Origin: Dyadobacter jiangsuensis
Lineage (GTDB): Bacteria; Bacteroidota; Bacteroidia; Cytophagales; Spirosomataceae
Direction: 5' to 3'
DNA: 64,000 nucleotides
Assembly (NCBI RefSeq): GCF_003014695.1
Contig: NZ_PYAS01000005.1
Span: forward strand, 124,001 to 188,000
Both the position numbers and the translations under genes were made by a program. This document shows, piece after piece, positions 58,624 to 64,000 of this stretch (the stretch's first letter is position 1; every line of letters begins with the position of its first letter). Under the pieces are notes generated by a model. The model made no database searches. It had not been told where the DNA came from and saw nothing but the letters and a program-made list of their open reading frames with translations.

Positions 58624-58674
58624 AAAAATACCATTTGGAGCTCGTTTAAAAAGCGGTGTCCAAATGGTATTTTT
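58624..58674 (-). terminator. Terminator downstream of tRNA-Cys
   Basis: A 16-base stem AAAAATACCATTTGGA (58624-58639) with TCCAAATGGTATTTTT (58659-58674), 19-base loop, with A-runs on the left that give T-runs on the minus strand. It separates tRNA-Cys from the act operon. Confidence 0.85.
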
Positions 58675-58726
58675 CAGGCATTTAATTGTGTCCAAAATCT
58701 GGGGAAAATGACCACAATTCAAGGTG

Positions 58727-58797
58727 AGGTTCCGAGCGGATTCGAACCGCTGTACGAGGTTTTGCAGACCTCTGCCTAGCCACTCGGCCACGGAACC
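58727..58797 (-). tRNA. tRNA-Cys (GCA)
   Basis: A 71-base cloverleaf: acceptor GGTTCCG / CGGAACC, anticodon arm GAGGT-CTGCAAA-ACCTC with anticodon GCA, T-loop TTCGAAT, discriminator T, CCA not encoded. It is the only tRNA here downstream of rpsA. Confidence 0.97.
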
Positions 58798-58806
58798 ATT
58801 TTTAAA

Positions 58807-58839
58807 GATTAGCTGCCTGCGCGAGGCTGACAGCTAATC
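58807..58839 (-). terminator. Hairpin after rpsA
   Basis: Perfect 9-base stem GATTAGCTG (58807-58815) with CAGCTAATC (58831-58839) followed by TTTAAAAA on the minus strand. It lies between rpsA and tRNA-Cys and could end or weaken the rpsA transcript. A possible -7 element TACTTTTG (58846-58853) just before it could drive tRNA-Cys. Confidence 0.55.
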
Positions 58840-58883
58840 CGGGTGCAAAAGTATTAAAAAATTCTTCCGCACCATATTTTATT

Positions 58884-60680
58884 TTACTTTTTTCCTTTCT
58901 TCTCGCTCTCTTCCAGCTGCTCTTTCAAAGCAGACAGAACGCTAAGGTCTCCGAAAGTAGATTTTTCTACTTCTTTGTTCACTGATTCAGCAGCAGGAGC
59001 TTTGGCAGCTTTTGCTTCTTTCTTTTCCTCAGCAGGAACACCTTTTACTTTAGAGTGAGTCAGAACGATTTTCTTCTCGTCTTTCAGGAATTCAAGAACA
59101 GTGAAGTCAAGGCTTTCACCTACCTCAGCAAATGTTCCGTCTTCTTTCGCAAGGTTTTTGATAGCAGCAACACCTTCGATTCCGTAAGGAAGTTCGAGTG
59201 TAGCGAATTTATCACCTTTAGCAACGATAGTCGATTTGTGTACTGAACCTACTTCGAAAATGCTCTCGAAAGTATCCCATGGGTTTTCTTCAAGCTGCTT
59301 GTGACCCAGAGCCAGACGACGGTTTTCCGCGTCAAGTTCAAGAACAACTACTTCCAGCTCGTCGTTTACTTTTACGAAGTCGGAAGGATGCTTGATTTTC
59401 TTAGTCCATGAAAGGTCAGAAACGTGTACCAGACCGTCGATACCTTCTTCAAGCTCGATGAAGAGACCGAAGTTGGTCAGGTTACGAACAACACCTTTGT
59501 GACGGGTACCGATCGCATATTTCTCTTTCAATGAACCTTGAGTCCAAGGATCTTCGGTGAGTTGTTTGATGCCCAAAGACATTTTGCGCTCCTGACGGTC
59601 AAGCGTCAATACAACCGCGCTGATCTCGTCGTTCACGTTCATGAACTCCTGTGGATTGCGCAGGTGCTGAGACCATGACATTTCAGAAACGTGGATCAGA
59701 CCTTCAACACCTGGTTTGATTTCAAGGAAAGCGCCGTAGTCAGCAACGTTCACGATGCGACCAGTAACTTTCGATCCAACCTGGATTGACTCGTCCAGAG
59801 AATCCCATGGGTGAGACTGAAGTTGTTTCAGACCCAAAGAAATGCGTTTTTTCTCTTCGTCGAAGTCGAGAACAACCACGTTCAGTTTCTGATCCAGTGA
59901 AAGGAGGTCAGATGGGTGGTTGATACGGCCCCAAGAGATATCAGTAATGTGCAACAAACCATCCACACCACCCAAGTCGATGAACACACCGAAGTTGGTC
60001 ATGTTTTTGATCACACCTTCCAGTACCTGACCTTTTTCGAGGTTGTTCAGGATTTGCTGACGTTGTGCTTCGAGGTCTTTCTCGATCAGGATTTTGTGTG
60101 ATACTACTACGTTATCGTTAGCGTAGTTGATTTTCACAACTTTTACTTCCATACGCTTTCCAACGAAAACGTCGAAGTCACGGATTGGCTTCACATCGAT
60201 TTGTGAACCTGGCAAGAAGGCTTCAATGCCGAAAATATCAACGATAAGACCACCTTTGGTTCTTCTCTTAACATTTGCATCGATAACAACATCCTCGTCG
60301 AATGATTTCTGGATGTTATCCCATGCAGTGATAACTTTCGCTTTTTTGCGTGAAAGTACCAGCTGACCTTGTGCGTCTTCCTGGTTCTCTACGTAAACTT
60401 CCACTTCGTCGCCGATTTTCAAACCTGGCAGGTCGCGGAATTCATTGGATGAAACGATACCATCAGATTTGAAACCGATGTTCAGGATCACCTCGCGGTC
60501 TGTAATACCTACTACAACACCTTTAACTACTTCTTTTTCCGAAACAGGAGAAAGGGTAGTCTCATACATTTGTTCCAGACGGGTACGGTCAGCAGATGAA
60601 TAAGCGGTTCCGAAACCTTTGTCTGATGCTTTATCCCAATCGAATTCGGGAAGCGGTTGATTTTGTTTTTCCTTAGACAT
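58884..60680 (-). CDS. rpsA: 30S ribosomal protein S1
   Basis: The 598-residue protein contains six S1 domains (first about 50-115, then EAFLPGSQID, GVFIDLGGVDGLLHITDISW, GAFLEIKPGVEGLIHVSEMSW, GLFIELEEGIDGLVHVSDLSW and a last weaker one). The tail is rich in Lys, Glu and Ala. S1 brings mRNA to the ribosome, which matters in Bacteroidota where Shine-Dalgarno signals are weak. The upstream region holds a promoter and the phased repeats. Confidence 0.97.
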   Translation of the reverse strand: MSKEKQNQPLPEFDWDKASDKGFGTAYSSADRTRLEQMYETTLSPVSEKEVVKGVVVGITDREVILNIGFKSDGIVSSNEFRDLPGLKIGDEVEVYVENQEDAQGQLVLSRKKAKVITAWDNIQKSFDEDVVIDANVKRRTKGGLIVDIFGIEAFLPGSQIDVKPIRDFDVFVGKRMEVKVVKINYANDNVVVSHKILIEKDLEAQRQQILNNLEKGQVLEGVIKNMTNFGVFIDLGGVDGLLHITDISWGRINHPSDLLSLDQKLNVVVLDFDEEKKRISLGLKQLQSHPWDSLDESIQVGSKVTGRIVNVADYGAFLEIKPGVEGLIHVSEMSWSQHLRNPQEFMNVNDEISAVVLTLDRQERKMSLGIKQLTEDPWTQGSLKEKYAIGTRHKGVVRNLTNFGLFIELEEGIDGLVHVSDLSWTKKIKHPSDFVKVNDELEVVVLELDAENRRLALGHKQLEENPWDTFESIFEVGSVHKSTIVAKGDKFATLELPYGIEGVAAIKNLAKEDGTFAEVGESLDFTVLEFLKDEKKIVLTHSKVKGVPAEEKKEAKAAKAPAAESVNKEVEKSTFGDLSVLSALKEQLEESEKKGKK

Positions 60681-60769
60681 AAATAGGAATAATGGCCCTT
60701 CGATACATCAGCCGCCGGGCTAATCGGCTGAAAATTAGTTCAACAAGTATTTTTTGAAAAATCAGGACG

Positions 60770-60800
60770 CAAAATTACGCAATCCCTGCGAAAATCCGAA
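60770..60800 (-). promoter_or_regulatory. Candidate rpsA promoter
   Basis: On the minus strand TTCG (60797-60800) is followed after 19 bases by TAATTTTG (60770-60777), a full -7 match with a 3-of-4 match at -33. It would give a leader of about 80 bases. Confidence 0.55.
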
Positions 60801-60851
60801 GAGCTGGGCGATTTAATTTAACGATCTGAGGCTGAGGTGCCGTCGGGACGT

Positions 60852-60917
60852 AGAATGGTCAAGTGTGGCCAGGAAGTGGTCAAGTATTGTCAGGGATAGT
60901 TAAGTGTAGTCAGGTGT
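60852..60917 (+). repeat. Phased 10-base repeat array, arm 1 (GTCA orientation)
   Basis: GTCA or one-base variants begin at 60858, 60868 (GCCA), 60879, 60889, 60899 (GTTA) and 60909, a period of 10 to 11 bases. Units look like GTCAAGTGTG with loose 3' parts. It lies about 50 bases upstream of the candidate rpsA -33 element. Confidence 0.8.
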
Positions 60918-60961
60918 GGGTGCGGGAAGCATTATTGGAGAAGAAATTGTCTGAACATGGC

Positions 60962-61078
60962 TGATTAACAGAACCTAACAATCAATGACTGCACATGACA
61001 ACCACTGACCATTCCTTTTCAACCTCTTGACTATTCTTGACAACACCTGACTAAAAGTGACAATGCCTGACAATCAGT
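60962..61078 (+). repeat. Phased 10-base repeat array, arm 2 (TGAC orientation)
   Basis: TAAC or TGAC begins at 60966, 60976, 60986, 60996, 61006, then (after one degenerate 22-base double unit) 61028, 61038, 61048, 61058 and 61068. The unit consensus is near TGACAAYNCC. The array is inverted relative to arm 1; for example AGTCAGGTGT (60908-60917) is the exact complement of ACACCTGACT (61043-61052). It ends 15 bases before the stop of the HNH gene. Confidence 0.85.
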
Positions 61079-61092
61079 GGAGAAGGTACCGA

Positions 61093-61602
61093 TCAGCACG
61101 AACGTTCCTTCGATCCGAGATACGGCAGCCACTCATCATCGGCCATGCCTGAAAAATCACGAATGAACATTAAAAAAGAAGGCCGGAACGGTCGCTGCTT
61201 TAACGGCATGTCAACCTCTTCCGGCGTATGGTCTCCTTTGCGGGAGTTGCATCTTTTACATGCGGTGGCCAAATTATCCCAGGTGGTTTTCCCTCCCCTG
61301 CTTTTCGGCATCACATGGTCCAGGGTCAGATTATCGTGGGTTCCGCAATACTGGCACCTGTTGCCGTCCCGCTTGAAGAGGTTTTGCCTGGTCATGACTA
61401 CGCCCCTGTACGGTATATGTATGTAGCGATGGAGACGTATCACGACGGGCATGGGGTACCTGTCGTTGACAGTCCTGAGATGCTCCATCTGAGACTCAGC
61501 GAGCATTTCGGCTTTTTTCATATAAACCAGCAAAAACGCCTTCGGAACCGTGCAAACACTTAGTGCGCTATAATCTTGATTCAGAACCAGTACTTTACCC
61601 AT
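61093..61602 (-). CDS. HNH endonuclease family protein
   Basis: The ATG at 61602 gives 169 residues (MGKVLVLNQDYSALSVC). The HNH domain is clear: CQYCGTHDNLTLDHVMPKSRGG, then NLATACKRCNSRKGDHTPEE with paired zinc cysteines and the DH catalytic pair. This subfamily is widespread as a single chromosomal gene and has no fixed role; DNA repair or restriction-like functions are possible. No methylase or phage genes are near. It points into the repeat arrays. Confidence 0.9.
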   Translation of the reverse strand: MGKVLVLNQDYSALSVCTVPKAFLLVYMKKAEMLAESQMEHLRTVNDRYPMPVVIRLHRYIHIPYRGVVMTRQNLFKRDGNRCQYCGTHDNLTLDHVMPKSRGGKTTWDNLATACKRCNSRKGDHTPEEVDMPLKQRPFRPSFLMFIRDFSGMADDEWLPYLGSKERSC

Positions 61603-61749
61603 GAGCCCTGTGTGAGTTAATTCCCACAATATAAGAATATTTCACCAGAAAAAACGCTCCGGCATTTTCAAATATTGTTGAAAGAATTTAACAGAAAGTC
61701 CCGAGGATCACCGTATTAGCACTTTCTAGGCACCAAACCAGCCGGCTGC

Positions 61750-62208
61750 TCAGTAACCAGCGCGATCGTTCTCGCGTTTTACGTCGCGCTCTTTGATACT
61801 ATCGCGCTTGTCATAAAGCTTTTTGCCTTTCGCCAATGCTATGTGCAACTTGGCTAAGCCTCGCTCGCTGGTAAACAACCGGACAGGTATAATCGTAAGG
61901 CCAACATCCTTCAAACCTTCTATCAATTTCTTCCGCTCCCTCTTGGTAATCAACAGCTTGCGATCACGCATAGGCTCATGATTATAGTGCGTACCTTCCG
62001 TATAAGGTGAAATGTGAAGACTCCGAATGAACAGTTCACCATCCATAAACAGGCAGTAAGCATCCTGAAAATTGACCTTACCCTGCCTGATCGACTTGAT
62101 TTCGGTGCCCGTGAGCACCATACCGGTCGTGAACTCTTCCAGGAAGAAGTACTCGAATGAAGCCCGTCTGTTCTTTATATCTACTTTTTTAACTATTTTT
62201 TCCGACAT
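61750..62208 (-). CDS. smpB: SsrA-binding protein SmpB
   Basis: The ATG at 62208 (MSEKIVKKVDIKNRRASFEY) gives 152 residues, the normal length. Typical parts are LTGTEIKSIRQGKVNF, FIRSLHISPYTEGTHYNHEP and the C-terminal basic tail GKKLYDKRDSIKERD. It carries tmRNA to stalled ribosomes. The tmRNA gene is not in this window. Confidence 0.97.
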   Translation of the reverse strand: MSEKIVKKVDIKNRRASFEYFFLEEFTTGMVLTGTEIKSIRQGKVNFQDAYCLFMDGELFIRSLHISPYTEGTHYNHEPMRDRKLLITKRERKKLIEGLKDVGLTIIPVRLFTSERGLAKLHIALAKGKKLYDKRDSIKERDVKRENDRAGY

Positions 62209-62237
62209 ATCGATTCCCAAAATTTTACAAAGGGGCT

Positions 62238-62269
62238 CAAAATTAAGTTTTTGTTAAAACTATACCAAT
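62238..62269 (-). promoter_or_regulatory. Candidate smpB promoter
   Basis: TAATTTTG (62238-62245, minus strand) matches the -7 consensus; ATTG (62266-62269) lies 20 bases upstream. It gives a leader of about 25 bases and overlaps the start of the divergent gene at 62268. Confidence 0.4.
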
Positions 62270-62741
62270 GAAACCTATTAGCCATTTCCTGACACTTGTA
62301 TTACTCATCACGATCGCTGGAACAGTGACAAATCACGCCCTCGCGCAAACAGACGCCGCAGACGCGCGGGCGACGGTCGACAAACTGTTTACCGGCATGC
62401 GGACCGGCGACTCAACGGCCGTCAGAAACGTATTTACCAAAACTGCCGCATTGACTTCCATTTCCAAAAACGCGGCCGATTCAGTGGTTACGCACAAAGG
62501 AAGCGTCGACGGCTTCGTGAAGGCCGTGGGAACACCGCATAAGGAACAATGGGACGAGCGCATTTACGACGTAAAGGTCTCCATCGACGGGCCGATGGCG
62601 GTCGTCTGGGCCCCTTACAAGTTTTACCTCGGCGACAAGTTCTCGCATTGCGGCGTCAATGTTTTCAACCTCATTAAAACCAGCACCGGCTGGAAGATTA
62701 ATGACATTACCGACACACGCCGGAAAGACGCTTGCCCCTGA
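62268..62741 (+). CDS. Exported NTF2-like (SnoaL / DUF4440 type) protein
   Basis: The 157-residue protein has a signal peptide (FLTLVLLITIAGTVTNHALA-Q) and a cone-shaped NTF2-like domain: ARATVDKLFTGMRTGDSTAVRNVF, then VSIDGPMAVVWAPYKFYLGD and WKINDITDTRR. Such proteins bind small ligands or act as simple enzymes; the role here is unknown. It ends just before a strong bidirectional terminator shared with accD. Confidence 0.85.
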   Translation: MKPISHFLTLVLLITIAGTVTNHALAQTDAADARATVDKLFTGMRTGDSTAVRNVFTKTAALTSISKNAADSVVTHKGSVDGFVKAVGTPHKEQWDERIYDVKVSIDGPMAVVWAPYKFYLGDKFSHCGVNVFNLIKTSTGWKINDITDTRRKDACP

Positions 62742-62783
62742 TCCGCATTCCATTTAACTGCAAACAACACGTTAACATAAATA

Positions 62784-62820
62784 CAAAGCGGCCCGCCAGA
62801 TAACCTGACGGGCCGCTTTG
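62784..62820. terminator. Bidirectional terminator between NTF2-like gene and accD
   Basis: Perfect 12-base stem CAAAGCGGCCCG (62784-62795) with CGGGCCGCTTTG (62809-62820). It stands between two converging genes. Confidence 0.88.
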
Positions 62821-62834
62821 TTAAATGCTATTGC

Positions 62835-63677
62835 CTATTTGAGCATATTCAGCAGGCTGGTCAATTTATCTTTCAAATCCTTGCGGTCTACGATGAAGTC
62901 GAGGAAACCATGTTCCAAAACGAATTCTGCGCTTTGGAAACCTTTCGGCAAATCTTTACCGATTGTCTCCCGGATTACACGCGGACCGGCGAAACCGATC
63001 AATGCTTCGGGCTCCGAAATGTTGAAGTCGCCGAGCATTGCGTAAGACGCTGTTACACCGCCGGTTGTAGGGTCAGTTAGCAATGAAATATAAGGTATCT
63101 TAGCCTCTGACAATTGCGCGAGGCGTGCAGAGGTCTTAGCCATCTGCATCAGTGAAAACCCTGCCTCCATCATACGCGCTCCTCCCGACTTCGAGATCAT
63201 CAGGAAGGGAACCTTCTTTTCGAGCGAGTAAGAAATCGCACGGGCGATTTTCTCACCTACCACCGAACCCATCGACCCTCCGATGAAGCTGAAATCCATA
63301 CAAGCGATCACCAGGTCCAACCCATTCATTTTACCGTGACCGGTACGAACCGCGTCTTTCAACCCGGTTTTCTTCATGGTCGACTTGATACGATCCGGAT
63401 AAGCCTTGGTATCTACAAAGCCTAGCGGGTCGCCGGAAATCAGGTTAGCGTCGAGCTCGATAAACTCGTTGTCATCGAAAAGCAGGTTGAAATACACATC
63501 CGAACCTACTTTTTCATGGTAGTTGCAATGCGGGCAGGTGAAAGCATTCTGCTTATGTTCCCTGGTAGGAGTGATTTTTTTGCAATTAGGGCATTGATAC
63601 CATAAACCGTCCGGCGCTTCGCGCTTCATTTCAGTCGGTGTATTGATACCTTTTTCTTTGCGAATAAACCAGGACAT
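62835..63677 (-). CDS. accD: Acetyl-CoA carboxylase carboxyltransferase subunit beta
   Basis: The 280-residue protein has the zinc ribbon C29-x2-C32 and C48-x2-C51 (CPNC, CPHC) and the crotonase-like carboxyltransferase core ([57 protein letters not shown]). It moves CO2 from biotin to acetyl-CoA for fatty acid synthesis. No other acc gene is adjacent. Confidence 0.97.
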   Translation of the reverse strand: MSWFIRKEKGINTPTEMKREAPDGLWYQCPNCKKITPTREHKQNAFTCPHCNYHEKVGSDVYFNLLFDDNEFIELDANLISGDPLGFVDTKAYPDRIKSTMKKTGLKDAVRTGHGKMNGLDLVIACMDFSFIGGSMGSVVGEKIARAISYSLEKKVPFLMISKSGGARMMEAGFSLMQMAKTSARLAQLSEAKIPYISLLTDPTTGGVTASYAMLGDFNISEPEALIGFAGPRVIRETIGKDLPKGFQSAEFVLEHGFLDFIVDRKDLKDKLTSLLNMLK

Positions 63678-63754
63678 ATTTGTATGTGGGTTGATTTATA
63701 TATAATAATCTGAAAATCAGATAATTATTGAAGTTTCATGATAAATAACGGGCT

Positions 63755-63787
63755 CAAATATAACAATAATTGTTGTGTATCATGAAA
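63755..63787 (-). promoter_or_regulatory. Candidate accD promoter
   Basis: TATATTTG (63755-63762, minus strand) matches TAnnTTTG; TTTC (63784-63787) is a near -33 at 21 bases. The leader would be about 70 bases. On the plus strand TAGATTTG (63817-63824) may serve the divergent gene, but lacks a clear -33. Confidence 0.45.
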
Positions 63788-63897
63788 ACTGCCTGGTAAC
63801 GTGTCGGTTTGACGGTTAGATTTGCCCCCGAGTAACGGCGTCATCAGAACAATTTCAAACATTATTTGTTACTAGTGACAAGAACATTAACCGGCAC

Positions 63898-64000
63898 ATG
63901 ACTGCATCCACCTCGCCTATTGTGATCATCGTTGGCACCAACCGGCCCAACTCGATGTCCAGGAAAATTGCGGAATACTATCAGGGAATCCTTCAACAAC
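63898..64000 (+). CDS. NADPH-dependent FMN reductase family protein, N-terminal fragment
   Basis: Only 34 codons are in the window. The start MTASTSPIVIIVGTNRPNSM with the phosphate-binding loop GTNRPNSMSRKIAEYY is typical of NADPH-dependent FMN reductase (flavodoxin-like) proteins, which reduce flavin or quinones. The ATG at 63898 is the first in frame after the promoter region. The rest lies beyond the window. Confidence 0.7.
   Translation, partial: MTASTSPIVIIVGTNRPNSMSRKIAEYYQGILQQ

Noticed and set aside
60852..61078. CRISPR array
   Set aside because: The period is 10 bases and there are no repeat-spacer units of 50 to 75 bases, no leader and no cas genes.

Overview
The window is a stretch of chromosome from a Bacteroidota bacterium, most likely order Cytophagales and close to Dyadobacter or Spirosoma. 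This placement is inferred from several things seen in the sequence: promoters of the TTTG-N19-TAnnTTTG type, near absence of Shine-Dalgarno signals, type IX secretion (T9SS) C-terminal domains, a DUF3467 gene beside rpoC, and a complete alternative complex III (ActABCDEF) cluster joined to a cytochrome c oxidase cluster. Most genes lie on the minus strand.

Bases 1 to about 3998 are the right end of an integrated mobile element. It carries a primase-helicase cut by the window edge, an excisionase-like HTH protein, an unrecognised 355-residue protein and a tyrosine integrase. The element ends in a 3' fragment of a tRNA-Pro gene (attachment site), followed by the old tRNA terminator. Bases 4084 to 21565 are ordinary accessory chromosome: a serine hydrolase, an outer-membrane barrel, an acyltransferase, a gingipain-type C25 peptidase, a Kup potassium transporter, a galactose-mutarotase-like gene broken by one in-frame stop, a molybdenum hydroxylase pair, and a secreted HExxH metalloprotease with a T9SS tail.

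Bases 21734 to 35519 are the information-processing core, read leftward: tRNA-Tyr, tRNA-Gly, tRNA-Thr, tuf, tRNA-Trp, secE, nusG, rplK, rplA, rplJ, rplL, rpoB, rpoC. Terminators and promoters visible between the tRNAs split this conserved order into separate transcripts. The intact tRNA-Thr gene is flanked by two broken copies, each carrying a similar GC-rich insert of 15 to 16 bases at the same TCAGGG/GT motif.

Bases 35600 to 41633 hold an ECF sigma factor with a single-pass membrane protein and a barrel protein, then murI and a GH106-like glycosidase. Bases 41769 to 58456 are one long leftward respiratory operon: actA-B-C-D-E-F, then oxidase subunits II and I, heme A synthase, heme O synthase, two subunit III genes, subunit IV, a Sco-like protein, DUF420 and a small membrane protein. 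Together they would move electrons from menaquinol through alternative complex III to oxygen. Three proteins in it (ActF, subunit I, subunit IV) have histidine-rich segments.

Bases 58727 to 64000 hold tRNA-Cys, rpsA, an HNH endonuclease, smpB, an NTF2-like protein, accD and the start of a flavin reductase. Upstream of rpsA lie two inverted arrays of a degenerate 10-base repeat (GTCA / TGAC), phased at the DNA helical turn. I consider these arrays and the broken tRNA-Thr copies the most unusual structures in the window.
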